From: Elephas maximus indicus
Taxonomy: Eukaryota > Chordata > Mammalia > Proboscidea > Elephantidae
Direction: 5' to 3'
NCBI RefSeq assembly: GCF_024166365.1
Contig: NC_064820.1
Span: 65,573,501-65,637,500, forward strand
Length of the DNA stretch: 64,000 nt
A program made the translations under genes and the position numbers. Each line of letters begins with the position of its first letter. Position 1 is the first letter of the stretch. The notes below the pieces were generated by a model. That model was not told the origin of the DNA and did not search any database. It saw nothing but the letters and a program-made list of their open reading frames with translations. Of the stretch, positions 33,096 through 44,993 are shown in pieces.

Positions 33096-34842
33096 TGTTT
33101 AATTTTGCATAGTGATAGTAAATTATCAGTAGGAAAAGCATTTTTTTTTTCCAATTGGGGAAAAAATTTAAAAAAAAGAAAGCAGATCCAGTCTTCCTAC
33201 TCCCTTTTGCATGAGGCACTCCTGTCTGCTCTATGCAAAAACAAGAGTGTGGCTCCAATCTCTCACCTGGATCATCTAAGCCTATTCTTACCTATTCCCC
33301 ATCTAAACCCCACCTGTGAGAGGAGCCTTTGTAGTGAGAGTGGGATAGACGAGAAATCTCTCCCCTGATCCAACTTATCCACCCAAGCCTCACCCAACTA
33401 GAAAAACTGGAAAATAAAAATCAAAAACAATGTTCAAACAAGACACTGAGAACTAACCTAACCTGTAAATGAAACCAATATACCTCAGTGCACCATGCAT
33501 TTGTATAAGGGGCTGGCAGCCAACTGCAATGAGAGGAACCATGGGCTGAAGACCCAGACCTAGATGCCCCCACAGACCACCTGTGGGGGCACTCCACTCT
33601 TTGAGCTGCCTCATTTTTTCTTGTTTGCTCATCATTTCTGTTCCCCTAACTTGGGGGGCTGATATGAAAATCTGGTAGAGGGCAGAAAGGGATACAATGG
33701 AAATGAAAAACTATTAACCACATCAATGTGTGAGCCCTGGAGACTAAGGATTGTGTCAGGAGCTTGTTATGAATATTGTCTAGAAAATTAGGAAAATCCC
33801 AGATATTCGTTAACTCTAACATGCTCTGACATTACTAAGAAAATGCTCAACAACACTTAAGTGTCATTTCTTTTAAGTCTTGCATCATGACAGTATAATC
33901 ATGAGTGTGAATTGCTATTTGTCAACCAATATTATCTGTGTCAACACATTTCTCAGTACTTCTCCTTTATCCCCTTGCTACCCCATCAACAATGGGCGTA
34001 AGGTTTTCGTTACTGGTGAGAGTCATTATTACAGTAAGGAAAGTCAGGTCAGATGTATCTTAGTTCTGGAGGAAAGCTTAAAAAAGAGAAACCTGAGTTT
34101 AAAGTACAAATCAGACTCTCACCTTGTTCACAGAAACCAGAAGAGACTTGAGCACACACAAGGGGAAGTGGCCAAGCAGAAGTTTCTGAAGCCTAAGCCA
34201 CAATTTAACTTATAGAGCAGTTCTTCTCTGCCATTTGTTTGAATCTTGTTATTACTCTAGTTACAGAACATTCCACACGCTGACCCACAGAAGAGCGGAG
34301 AGTAGTCTTTCTTGCAAGGAGAGAAAATATTTAAACGACAAGATAGACTACTTCAGACACATGTCCTTAACAAACTTCAGAAAATGGAGTGAGAATAAAA
34401 CCTCAGCCTACTCCAGCGTGGGATGTTCATGAGACAAAATAAGTAACAGGAGATCCTGGCTTTCCATTGTAGGGGTGGCTTTCTCTGGAAACACTCAGCC
34501 TAGAGGTGGTTCCTTTTCTGTGGAGAAGCCAGTGACCCCCAAGCCCCACCACAGCTTAGCCAGGCAGAGTAGAGAGGCCCAGAGCCAGCATAAACTGGCA
34601 GGGAGGAGTCTGTCCTAAGTCGGACCATTGCTTGGTTCTGTGCAAGAGCTAACACAAAGTGCTTAACTGCTTAAAGCCCAACATTTTACCAAATGGAGGC
34701 AGAAACAGTGATAAGTCTCCTAAAATAGGATGAAAGCCCTGAGAACAGGAGGTGACCCTTCTAACACCAACCCACAGAGACAGAAATCAGCTGGCAAGAA
34801 GGTTCATAAGCAAAGCAGAACCTGAAAAACTCAAAACATGGG
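33096..34842. other. No gene; unassigned sequence
   Basis: The 111-codon + frame at 33880-34215 has no recognisable motif, no clear codon signal and no neighbouring exon-like features. I leave it uncalled. No repeat family is clear here. Confidence 0.45.
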
Positions 34843-35407
34843 TGTCTTAGTTTCCTGGAAACCCTGGTGGCATAGTGGTTAAGCACTACAGCTGCTAACC
34901 ATAAGATTGGCAGTTCAAATCCATCAGGCACTCCTTGGAAATTCTATGGGGCAGTTCTACTCTGTCCTATAGGATCAGAATCTTCTCAACAGCAACTGGT
35001 TTGATTTTTTTTTTAGTTTCCCAGTTTTTTTTAGTTTCCTAGTAACAGAAACACCACAAGTGGGTGGCTTTAAAGAACAGATATTTATTTTCTTACAGCT
35101 CAGGAGGCTAGAAGTCCGAATTCAGGGTACTTGCTCTGGGGGAAAATACTTGTCTCTTTCAACCTCTGTTCCTTTTGTTCCTTGGCGATCTTCACAAGGC
35201 ATCTGTCTTCCCCTGTTTGTGCTTGCTCGTCTGTGTCTAGGCTGCTCTTTATACCACTCAGAGGTGATTAGATTAAGGACACACCCTGCACTGATATCGC
35301 CTCATTAACATGACAAAGAAACCCTGTTTCCAAATAGGATTACATAGACAGGTACAGGGGTTAGGACTCCAACACATATATGAGAGGACACAATTCAATC
35401 AATAACA
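34843..35407 (-). mobile_element. MaLR-like LTR, antisense, cut by an AfroSINE
   Basis: Starts TGTCTTAGTTTCCT, is interrupted by the SINE (34857-35010), and resumes 'TTAGTTTCCTAGTAACAG' then 'ACACCACAAGTGGGTGGCTT', 'GATATTTATTTTCTTACAGC', 'GACACAATTCAATCAATAAC'. The words TTAGTTTCC repeat on both sides of the SINE, as expected for a target duplication plus T-rich tail. Confidence 0.75.
34857..35010 (+). mobile_element. AfroSINE, sense, inside MaLR LTR
   Basis: 'GGAAACCCTGGTGGCATAGT', 'GCTGCTAACCATAAGATTGG', 'GGGGCAGTTCTACTCTGTCC', then a T-rich end. A few bases of the usual tail (GTCGCTATGAG) are missing just before 'AGAATCTTCTCAACAGC'. Confidence 0.88.
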
Positions 35408-35557
35408 GTGAGCAACTGGACCACAGCTGGCCAAGAATTTTTTTGTTCTTGGGTTTTTTTTTTTTAATTGTTGTTTCTTTTTGTTTTATTTTAAAACTTC
35501 CTTAAAAAATTCCTTAGAGAGGAAAAATTAGCACAAAAATTGGAAGCCCAGTGCTTT

Positions 35558-35604
35558 TGTGTGTGTGTGTGCGCGCGTGTGCGCATATACATACATATGT
35601 ACAT
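35558..35604. repeat. 47-bp alternating purine-pyrimidine run
   Basis: (TG)n, then GCGCGC, then TGTGCGCATATACATACATATGT-type sequence. Every step from 35558 to 35604 alternates purine and pyrimidine. The GC/GT part is the sequence class known to adopt Z-DNA under supercoiling. Confidence 0.95.
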
Positions 35605-35991
35605 TTGTGAGACTATAATTGCTTCCTAACTGTGTGTGTCTATCATTCAGTTCTCAGCTAATCCTTTTGTTGTGTTTTTGAAGCCAGGAGATAAAAGCAG
35701 AAATTCCCCGATGTTGTTAAAGAGAGGCACCTGGACCAAGAGGTCCCACATGGTTGGTAGCCCAATGGGGAGACCAGTGGTCTGGAAGCTGCCTTAACAA
35801 GGACTGCTGCCTGCGTGGGGGTACATCCTTCTACTCCCTAATCAACCTCAGTCTGTGCCACTCGGTTAGACAGACTTCAGCCCCGAGCCTTTGTTTTCCT
35901 CCATTCAACAGTTCCTAAGACCCAGTTCTGCTCCCTTTTGTTTAAAGAGTAGGCCAGGGTGGGAGAGGAGGGATGACTGATATCATACCTT

Positions 35992-36183
35992 TGGTTGTGG
36001 AATCAATTCCAACTCATAGTGACCCTATAAGATAGAGTAGAACTACTCTACAGCGTTTCCAAGGCTGTAATCTTTACTGAAGCAGACTGCCACATCTTTC
36101 TCTTGTGGAGCCACTGGTGGGTTTGAACCATCGACCTTTTGATTACACAGCCAAATACTTAACCATTGTACCACCAGGGCTCC
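35992..36183 (-). mobile_element. AfroSINE, long variant, antisense
   Basis: 'GTGGAATCAATTCCAACTCA', 'AGAGTAGAACTACTCTACAG', 'AGACTGCCACATCTTTCTCT', and the head 'AACCATTGTACCACCAGGGC'. Confidence 0.88.
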
Positions 36184-36185
36184 TT

Positions 36186-38790
36186 GCTGACATCATAGAG
36201 GACCCTAGGAAACAATGTTACAAATTTGAGGTAATTTCCCTTATTTACCTCACCCTTAAAAGAAAAAGAGATTTATTGTGTCAAAATAAAAAACATATAA
36301 AAAGTACAGGTTTGTTGTTGTTTTAAAGAATTTGAGCAGCTAGGTGTTTTCCCTGGGACTCAGTTTCAAAATCAACTAACTAACACCTGCCTGGAAAAGG
36401 AAAAATGGAGTCAGCTATGTGATGATTCCTCCTCAGCAGCACTCCAAGTTGAAGAGCAAAGTGTCTCCTTGGGCCTGCTTGCCCCGAATGAACAAGTGCT
36501 CAAGGCCTCAGAACCCAACCAAGCCAAAATTTACACCCCTCCCCCATGTGGGGTGGGTGAGGAAGAAAGGTCAAATTGTGTATTTGGTCTTCAGAATATT
36601 ACCTGGCTGGTAAAATTGTTTTTCTGAGAGCTTTTTGTTCATCTGGATTTTAAATACTTATTAGGCTGCTTTTTCTTCTTTTTTTTTCTGTCAGAAGGGT
36701 GAGAGAGAAGCAAAATTTCCACAGTAGTAATAACTGTCACGGATTTTTCCTCTGCTGGGCAATCTGAGTGGCAGTGAGGTGGCTCTTAAAGGCGTGATTT
36801 ATTTATAAGCATATCTGGGATTATTTTTAAAATAAAAAATGCCAAGGGTGAGGCTGGGTCATGTCCAAATAATAATAAGTCAGATATTTATTCTGGAGGT
36901 CACCATCAGCACCCTCCCACAGGTAGTGTAGAGTAATTTCGGGTCAAGTGGAAACATTGTGATTATACTTACCTTCAAGAGAGTGTGGACTCTGGGTTGC
37001 TAGGAAGCTGATTGGAGTTGCCCTAGGCTTTAAACACAGTCCTGTATTGGAGAATTTCCAAGATAAATTAAAAGAATAGTTTGCTTTCACTGCTGATGGC
37101 GTATTATTTAAAGAACAACTTCTGCAGTCACTGTCGCCCCCTGCCCTCACCTTTATTTCCTCCTCTTCCTTCCCTTTGTATGCCTCTTTCTTTTGCTAGG
37201 ACATACATATCCAGTGTAAGCTGCCTGGGGACCACAGAGGATGGGGGAGTCACTAACATGACGAAGCACGCCCTTCCCAGGCCAAGTTGGCCACCTTTCT
37301 ACGCCTCTGTTCCTTCCATTCTCGTTAGGAGTGTTTCTCCAGTCGCTTTAAGTAGGGGTGGGGAGAGGATGTTTGGTCAAAGGGCATCGAGATGGGAACG
37401 GGAGAATCAAGGAGAGGAAATGAGGGGAGCAGAGATAAAGAAATCAGAGCTAGGAGGAGAGAAATAAATAGAAACAGAGATGATGAATAATATCAGGTAC
37501 TTAATAGACAGGGAATAAAAATGGAAAAGGAGAGTGACACAGAAATTGCCCTGTAGGAAGAATTCCAAAATAGAAAAATGTGAGAAATCTGAAAACAAAC
37601 AAACTTAGAAGCCCATACAGGAAAGGAAAGAACCAAATGGAGGTAAGAAATAGAACCCCAAACAGGAAGGACGTCTGAATGAGAAATGCAGTTGAGAGGC
37701 GAAACAGAGAGGCCTTTGTGGTGTGTTTGTAGATTAGAGGGAAAACGACAGAGCAGAGGGATCCAAGAGTGTTTACTCCTTGCACCTGGCAAACAAAAAA
37801 TTCATTATTTTTTAATCGTGGAAGAAATATCTCTAAGAGCACTGGGCCTTTCATGCTTCCGGCCTGTCTCTCACTCGTCTTAATTCCTTAGGACTCTTTT
37901 AAAAGCGGAAGAAAGCCCAGCATGAGGAAAACGAAATTTCCACCTAAATGGCTGTTATATAAAGTTTATTTTACACAGATAAGCCATCATAGTCTTAGAG
38001 TTTGAGCTGGGTTACCTGTCCCTGGTGGGGAATGATCTGGAGCTTTTCATCCCCAGGGGAAATGACAAAAATATCTTGGTCTCTTAAAAATGTGGATGAA
38101 AAAGTGAAATAATTCTTTGCTTGGCTCTCATTTCAGAAGGCTGACTTACCATTAATAAGTTAGAGGTTGCCTTGTAAGTTTGAATAATTTAACAAATGGA
38201 GTAATAAAAGAATGTAAGTAAAGCATAAACCGACAAATACAACACAACCCAGGAGAAGTAAAGATTAGTTATTTCAATACTGCAAATTGCTGTTACTAAA
38301 CAATGATAAATTACCCAAAAGATGCCTCTCCACCCCTTTCTATAATTTCAGGTTATTAATTTTATTCATACACAAATAATTCTTTCCTTGCCTCTCTTGC
38401 CCTGTTTCTCTAATGAGAAAACAGAAAAAAAAAAAAAGTAGTAATATAAATGCTCAAATTGGGGCTGAAGCAAATGAAAAAAGATACCAGAAACAAATAA
38501 CATTATTGGCTTTTTGCCCCATAATAAGCTCTTATTTATTTAGACCCTATTAATTTGGAATTTATAATAACTTGGTTGGGATCTGGGCAGATACTTGCCT
38601 TCATTTAGCAAACCCTGTCTTGCTAAGTAGTGCAGAAGAATAATGTAAATGAGATTACAAGGGGAATGTTTGAAATGCATCTCTGAGCACTTCGGGCAAT
38701 CCCATATATATGAATAATTAATATAAGCATAGATATCATTCTTATCCAATAATCATCTGGTAATTCTGAAGGAATTTGTTAGGTCACCCT
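36186..38790. other. 2.6-kb repeat-poor block, no gene
   Basis: The longest stretch here without a recognisable mobile element. Overlapping frames at 37081-37467 (+) and 37493-37854 (-) are chance openings in purine-rich DNA (37350-37720) and lack motifs. AT-rich parts such as 36780-36840 ('GGCGTGATTTATTTATAAGC') and 37940-38330 look unique. A low density of insertions can mark constrained regulatory DNA, but this is only suggestive. Confidence 0.45.
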
Positions 38791-38794
38791 GTGG

Positions 38795-38965
38795 AGTAGG
38801 GAGGTGTGAACTTGCCACTAAATAGCTCTGTGACCATAGGCAAGGCACTTAACTCATTCAGCCCCTATTTTTATCTTACCTGTGCAATTAGGTTGACAAT
38901 GCCAACTCTGCCGAGTGTAAGGGTTGTTATGAGCATAAAATGAGAGGAGGACTGGGATTCCATTT
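38795..38965 (+). repeat. MIR
   Basis: 'AAATAGCTCTGTGACCATAG', 'GCAAGGCACTTAACTCATTC' and 'GGTTGTTATGAGCATAAAAT' are colinear with the MIR consensus in sense. Confidence 0.82.
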
Positions 38966-39185
38966 TGAAATTCATAAGGTATTATGAAAATCTATTTTAC
39001 TTCAAAGGAATTTTAAATTCATATTTCTACTAATTCCACTAATTCAATCCTGCCCAATATTCTACACTGGTAAGGTTTTTATGCTTTGTGCAGTTTCACC
39101 AGAGGGAATTCCCTGATGTTACATAGATAACTTTTATTTCCTTTCCAGTCCCCCACCCTCCTCCTTGGAGTCGTTCTTTGTGTCC

Positions 39186-39575
39186 TGTTGTTGTTGTTAG
39201 GTGCCACCGACCCAGTTGCAACTGACAGCGACCCTATGAACAACAGAACAAAATGCTGTCCGGTCCTGCGCCATCCTCCTAATTGTTGTTATGCTTGAGC
39301 CCATTGTTGCAACCACTGTGTCAGTTCATCTTGTTGAGGGTCTTTCTCTTTTTCGCTGACCCTCTACTTTACCAAGTATGATGTCCTTCTTCAAGGACTG
39401 GTGCCTCCTGATAACACGTCTAGAGTCTGTGAAATGAAGTTTCACCATCTTTGTTTCTAGGGAGCATTCTGGCTGTACTTCTCCCAGCACAGGTTTGTTC
39501 ATTCTTCTGGCAGCCCATGGTGTATCCAATATTCTTCTCCAACACCATAATTCAAAGACATCGATTCTTGTGTCC
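39186..39575 (-). mobile_element. RTE LINE 3' end, antisense
   Basis: Begins (TTG)n-TTAGGTGCCACC and reads inverted RTE through 'GTTCATTCTTCTGGCAGCCC' and 'AACACCATAATTCAAAGACA'. A minus frame (39326-39676) gives the RTE C-terminal pattern R-R-I-L-D-T-P-W-A-A-R-R-M-N and then K-V-E-G-Q-R-K-R, matching the frame at 44667-44993. 5' truncated. Confidence 0.9.
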
Positions 39576-39639
39576 TGGGTATACTGAATATACTGAGCAT
39601 GGCATAATTGAAGACAGTTGTGTGTAGTTGACTGAGTCT

Positions 39640-39835
39640 GGGTGTTGGAGTCTGACAGGCTTGATATTGAGTTCAAATTCAGGATCCTCTACATAGATGA
39701 GTTACCCTGAACAATCATTTCTCTGAGTCCCAGTTTCTTTATCTGTATAAATGGGTAATAATGTCAATTTTATGGGATTTTTATAAAAACTAAAAGAGAT
39801 ATTATACATAGCACAGTGTCTATCACAGAATTAAA
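39640..39835 (+). repeat. MIR
   Basis: 'TGTTGGAGTCTGACAGGCTT', 'CCAGTTTCTTTATCTGTATA', 'AATGGGTAATAATG' and 'ATAGCACAGTGTCTATCACA' follow MIR order in sense. Confidence 0.8.
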
Positions 39836-39842
39836 AAAAAAA

Positions 39843-40045
39843 AAAAATTGCCGTGAAGTTTATTTCCACTCATGGCAACCCCACGTGTGTAAGAGTAGAA
39901 CAGTGCTCCATCGGGTTTCCAATGGCTAATTTTTTGGAAGTAGATCACTAGGCCTTTTTTCAGAGGTGCCTCTGTGTGGGCTCAAACCTCCAGCCTTTCA
40001 GTGAGCAGCCAATTGGGTTAACTATTTGCACTACCCAGGGACTCG
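39843..40045 (-). mobile_element. AfroSINE-like SINE, antisense
   Basis: 'TTGCCGTGAAGTTTATTTCC', 'AGTAGATCACTAGGCCTTTT', 'CTCAAACCTCCAGCCTTTCA', and 'TGCACTACCCAGGGACTCG' at the head side. Same subtype as 62700-62909. Confidence 0.82.
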
Positions 40046-40814
40046 CTATCAAGTCTTAAATGATGATGATGGTAGTTGTGAAAGATAAGTTGCCTTAAGG
40101 TGATATCTGCATTGCAGAAAATCCCCCAGATTCCTCTCTTCAAATCTCTGGCACCTATTACAATTTGTAACTCCCAAAATAAGAAGCCAAATATAGTCGC
40201 AATCCCACTGTCCCTCCAGTACAGTGCTTTTACAGACAGTCAATATGCTTTCAATGAAATATATGTTGTGAAGTATTAAAGTAATATTTTCTCAATCCTA
40301 AAACACCTGCTTTTTCACATTTGAATGTGTCAGAAATCAGAATGAGCTTTACAATCATTGTCAAAATAAACATGTCAACTGCTGGGTAGGAGAGTTGCTG
40401 AGAAGAGTTGTCATTTGCTTGCAAGGGGTGAATTCAGCCAAATCTTTCAGAGTGAAAGATTTTCAAAGGCAGCAGATAGATGTTAGTGTTGATGCTTGGC
40501 TCAGATGCAGAACACCTGCCTGTCAAGCTCTTTCAAGAGGAGCTGTTGAACTTCCTGCAAGAAGTAATCAATTAAAGGAATAAAAAAATTATAAGATTCT
40601 AAAATCAGGGGTGCTGAAGACAGCAAACTTACAGGCACTGTTATGAAAGCCACTGTGTCACTTCTGCTTTGCCACAACTCCAATGGTTTAGTGTTTCCAA
40701 GGAAGCTTTACAATATGAGTTAAGATGTTGGGTTGTTATATGAATAACATGTATGTTGTCTGTTGATAAATAGAAAATTGTACATATTAAAGCAACATTT
40801 ATTTTTATTCTCTC
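40046..40814. other. No gene; unique-looking DNA
   Basis: No recognisable repeats or coding features. Possible unique sequence. Confidence 0.45.
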
Positions 40815-41320
40815 TGTCATGGACTGAGTTGTGTTCCCCAAAAATGTGTGTCAACTTGGCTAGGCCATGATTCCCAGTATTGTGTGGTTGTCCTCCATTT
40901 TGTGATCCCATGTATTAATCCTCTGTGTTTAAATCCTAACCTCTATAATGTTAATGAGGCAGGATTAGAGGCAGTTATGTTAATGAGGCAGGACAAAATC
41001 TACAGAATTAGGTTGTATCTTCAGTCGATCTCTTCTGAGATATAAAAAAGAGAATCAAGCAGAGAGGAGAGGGACATCCCTACAACCAAGCAAGAAAAGC
41101 CAGAGTGGACTCCATGTTCCTGCTGAGAAGCTCCTAGACCTAAGGAAGATTGATGACCAGGACCTTCTCCCAGAGCTTACAGAGACAGAAAACCTTCCCT
41201 TGGAGCTGGCACCCTAAATTTGGACTTGTAGCGTCCTAAACTGTGAGAGAACAAATTTATGTTTGTTAAAGCCATCCACTTGTGGTATTTCTGTTATAGC
41301 AGCACTGGATGACTAAGACA
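40815..41320 (+). mobile_element. MaLR-like solo LTR with exact CTCTC duplications
   Basis: 506 bp from TGTCATGGACTG to CTAAGACA, flanked by CTCTC at 40810-40814 and 41321-41325. Sense orientation is set by the MaLR 3' end ('GTGGTATTTCTGTTATAGCA', then GGATGACTAAGACA). It contains 'ATGTTAATGAGGCAGGA' twice (40948 and 40977), a 29-bp tandem repeat. No internal retroviral region is present, so it is a solo LTR. Confidence 0.92.
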
Positions 41321-41429
41321 CTCTCTAAATAAAACCGTCTTTTAATTAATTTGTTTCTCTTCTTTGTTCTAATTGATAGATTCAGCAAAAAATGCTTATA
41401 GCTGCTTTTAAATCAGCAAATACCATAAA

Positions 41430-41627
41430 AAACCCATTGCTGTCCTGTGAATTTGAACTCATAGCAACCCTATAGGGCAGAGTAGAACTGCCCGGTAGGG
41501 TTTCCGAGGCTGTAATCTCTACAGAGGCAGACTACCATATATTTCTCCCACGGAGAGGCTGGTATTCAAACCTTCAACCTTTCAATTAGCAGCTGAGTGC
41601 TTAACCACTATATCGCCATGGCTCCAA
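41430..41627 (-). mobile_element. AfroSINE, long variant, antisense
   Basis: 'AAAACCCATTGCTGTCCTGT', 'AGAGTAGAACTGCCCGGTAG', 'AATCTCTACAGAGGCAGACT', and the head 'AACCACTATATCGCCATGGC'. Confidence 0.88.
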
Positions 41628-42376
41628 AATCACTGAAAGAAAGGGTTAAACACAATTAAATTTATATTTAAGATGTGTATATATATTATGTTTTAGTAAA
41701 AGATGTTAAAACTATATATGTGTGTCAGTGTATTTACCATGATGAATATTTACCAAAATATAACCAGCTACAGCTTTCAAACTAGTAAGAGTAACTACTG
41801 CTAGCACATACTTTTTCAGACAAGTCCTGGGAATTTTACACAAAAATAACAGCTAGCATTTCTTATTACCACTCATCTGTCTCTTTGTCCTAATGTGGCA
41901 GCTGGCGTATTGCTGTGATGCTGGAAACTATGCCACCGATATTTCAAATGCCAGCAGGGTCAGCATGATGGACAGGTTTCAGCAGAGCTTCCAGACTAAG
42001 GCAGACCAGGAAGAAGCACCTGGCGGTCTAATTCTGAAAAAACTGATCATTGAAAACCTTATGAATAGCCGTGGAACATTGTCTCATATAGTGCCAGAAA
42101 GATAAGCTGCTCAGTTTGGAAGAAACTCAAAACAGGACTGGGGAAGAGCTGCCTCCTAAAAGTAGAGTCAACCGTAATGGTGTGGATCCAGTAAAGCTTT
42201 CAGGACCTTCACTTGCTAATGTGGCATGACTCAAAATGAGAAGAAACAGCTACAAACATTCATTAATAATAAGAACATGTAATGTATGAGTCTAGGAAAA
42301 TTGGAAGTTGCCAGAAATGAAATGGAATGCATAAAGACTGATATCCTAGGCATTACTGAGCTGAAATGGACTGGTA

Positions 42377-42811
42377 TTGGCCATTTCTGAATCAGACCAT
42401 CATAGGATCTACTATGCTAGGAACGACAAACTGAAGAGGAATGGTGTCATATTCATCATCAAAAAGAACATTTCAAGGTCCATCCTGACATACAATGCTG
42501 TCAATGATAGGATAATATCCATACTCCTACAAGCAAGACCAGTTAATATGACTATTATTCAAATTTATGCAGCAACAACTAATGCCAAAGGTGAAGAAAC
42601 TGAAGATTTTTATCAACTTCTGCAGTGTGAATTTGATCAAACATGCAATCAAGATGCACTGATAATTACTGGTGATTGGAATGCAAGAGTTGGAAACAAA
42701 GAAGAAGGACTTGTAATTGGAAAGTATGGCCTTGGAGATTGCATGATAGAATTTTGCAAAACCAACAATTTCTTTATTGCAAATATCTTTTTTCAACAAT
42801 ATGAATTGTGA
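42377..42811 (+). pseudogene. RTE endonuclease domain remnant
   Basis: A 144-codon open stretch of the apurinic/apyrimidinic-type endonuclease used by RTE elements to nick target DNA. Visible motifs: I-Q-I-Y-A-A-T (strand near the active site), then I-I-T-G-D-W-N-A-R-V-G, the G-D-(F/W)-N catalytic motif. The upstream part with the first catalytic residues is broken by stops near 42280-42376 ('GCATTACTGAGCTGAAATGG' encodes the remnant T-E-L-K-W). The ATG at 42377 is only the first in the open stretch and not a true start. Confidence 0.88.
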
Positions 42812-43839
42812 CTATGTACGTGGACCTTGCTGGATAGAATACACAAGAATCAAATAGACTGTATGTGTGGAAAGAGATGATAAAGAAGCTCAATATCATC
42901 AGTCAGAATAAGGCCAAGGGCCAACTGTGGAACACATCATCCATTGCTCATATGCAATTTCAAGTTCAAGCTGAAGAAAATTAAAAGTCCACAAGAGCCA
43001 AAATACAACCCTGAATATATCCCATCTGAATTTAGAGACCATCTCAAGAATAGATTTGATACACTGAACACTAATGACCAAAGATGAGACAAGTCGTAGG
43101 ATGACATCAAGGATATCATACATGAAGAAAGCAAAAGGTCATTAACAAGATGGAAAGAAAGAAAAGACCAAAATGGATGTCAGAAGAGACTCTGAAACTT
43201 GTTCTTGAATGTAGAGTAGCTAACGTGAATAGAAGAAATGATGAAATAAAAGAGCTGAAAAGAAGATTTCAAAGAGTGGCTCAATAATAAAAAGTAAAAT
43301 ATTAAAATGAAATGTGCAAAGACTTGGAGTTAGAAAGGGAAGAACACACTGAGCATTTCTCAAGCTAAAAGAACTGAAGAAAAATGTACTCCTCAAGTTG
43401 CATATTGAAGGATTTTATGGGCAAAATATTGAACGATGCAGGAAACTTCAAAAAAAGAGGGAAAGAATACACAGAATTACTGTACCAGCGAGAACTGGCG
43501 GATCGATGTTCAGTCATTTCAAGAGGTAGCCTATGATCAAGAACTGATGGCACTGAAGGAATAATAAGTCCAGTCTGCACTGAAGGCATTAGCGAAAAAC
43601 AAGCCTCCAAGATTTGACAGAATACCAACTGAGATGTTTTAACAAATAGATGGAGCACTGGAGGTGCTCACTCTTGTATGCCAAGAAATTTGGAAGATAA
43701 CTACCTAGCTAACAACTGGAAGAGATCTATGTTTGAGCCCATTCCAAAGAAAGGTAATCCAACAGAATGCAGAAATTATTGAATACTATCACTAATATCA
43801 CACATAAGTAAAATTTTGCTGAAGAAATTTATAAAACGG

Positions 43840-44520
43840 CTGGAGCATTACATCAACAGGGAACTGCCAGAAATTCAAGCCTGATTCAGAGGAGGGCGTG
43901 GAATGAAGGATATCACTACTGATGTCAGATGGATCTTGGCTGACAGCAGAAAATACCAGAAAGGTGTTTCCCTGTGTTCCATTGACTATGCAAAGGCATT
44001 CGACTGTGTGGATCATAACAAATTATAGATAACGTTGCGAAGGATGGGAATTCCAGAACACTTAATTGTGCTCATGAGGAACCCGTACATAGACCAAGTA
44101 CCAGTTGTTTGAACAGAACAAGGGGATGCTGAGTGGTTTAAAGTCAGGAAAGGTGTGAGTCAGGGTTGTATCCTTTCACCATACTTACTCAGTCTGTGTG
44201 CTGAGCAAATAATCCATCAGAATTGGAGGAAGACTCATTAACAACCTGCAATATACAGATGATACAACCTTGCTTGCAGAAAGTGATGAGGACTTGAAGC
44301 ATTTACTGATGAAGATCAAAGACTATAGCCTTCAGTATAGACTATACCTCAACATAAAGAGAACAAAATTCCTCACAACTGGACCAACAAGCAACATCAC
44401 GATAAACAGAGAAAAGATTGAAGTTGTCAAGGATTTCCGCCCATGGAAGCAGCAGTCAGGAGATCAAACAATGTATTGCATTGGGCAAATCTGCTGCAAA
44501 CGACCTCTTTAAAGTGTTCA
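43840..44520 (+). pseudogene. RTE reverse transcriptase remnant
   Basis: Motif A is readable at 43978-44016 as S-I-D-Y-A-K-A-F-D-C-V-D-H. The next block has Q-G-C-I-L-S-P at 44161-44181. The catalytic Y-A-D-D box appears as Y-T-D-D at 44252-44263, keeping both aspartates but with T for A, followed by T-T-L-L-A-E-S. Stops such as TAG at about 44026 and TGA at 44111, and frame changes between motifs, show it makes no enzyme. Confidence 0.9.
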
Positions 44521-44666
44521 AAAGGCAAGATGTCACCTTGAGGACTAAGGTGCACCTGACCCAAGACATATTTTCAATGACCTCATATGCATGCAAAAAC
44601 TGGACAATGAATAAGAAATAGCAAAGAAGAATTGACACCTCCGAATTATGGTGTTGTTGAAGAATA

Positions 44667-44993
44667 TTGAACATACCACGTACTGCCAGAAGAATGAACA
44701 AATCTGCCTGGAAGAAGTACAGCCAAATGCTCCTTAAAGCAAGGATGGTGAGACTTTGTCTCACATACTTTGGATATGTTATCAGGAAGGACCAATCCCT
44801 GGAGAAGGACATCACACTTTGTAAAGTAGACCATCAGCGAAAAAGAGGAATACCCTCAACAAGATGGACTGACATAGTGGCTGCAAAAATGGGCTCAAGC
44901 ATAGCAATAATTGTGAGGATGGCACAGGACCAGGCAGTGTTTCTTGTTGTACATAAGGTCACTATGAGTCAGAACCGACTCAATGGAACCTAG
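44667..44993 (+). pseudogene. RTE C-terminal domain remnant
   Basis: A 108-codon open stretch carrying the family's C-terminal pattern: R-R-M-N-K-S-A-W near the start, W-T-D-I-V-A-A-K-M-G-S-S in the middle, and M-S-Q-N-R-L-N-G-T at the end. The stop lies 10 bases from the element's 3' end. The same DNA, read in SINE tails, has lost any coding meaning. Confidence 0.85.

Noticed and set aside
33880-34215. 111-codon + frame
   Set aside because: No domain or codon signal recognised and no neighbouring exon-like sequence.
37081-37854. Overlapping frames of 128 (+), 99 and 117 (-) codons
   Set aside because: They lie in purine-biased DNA with no motif, no splice context and no support for translation.
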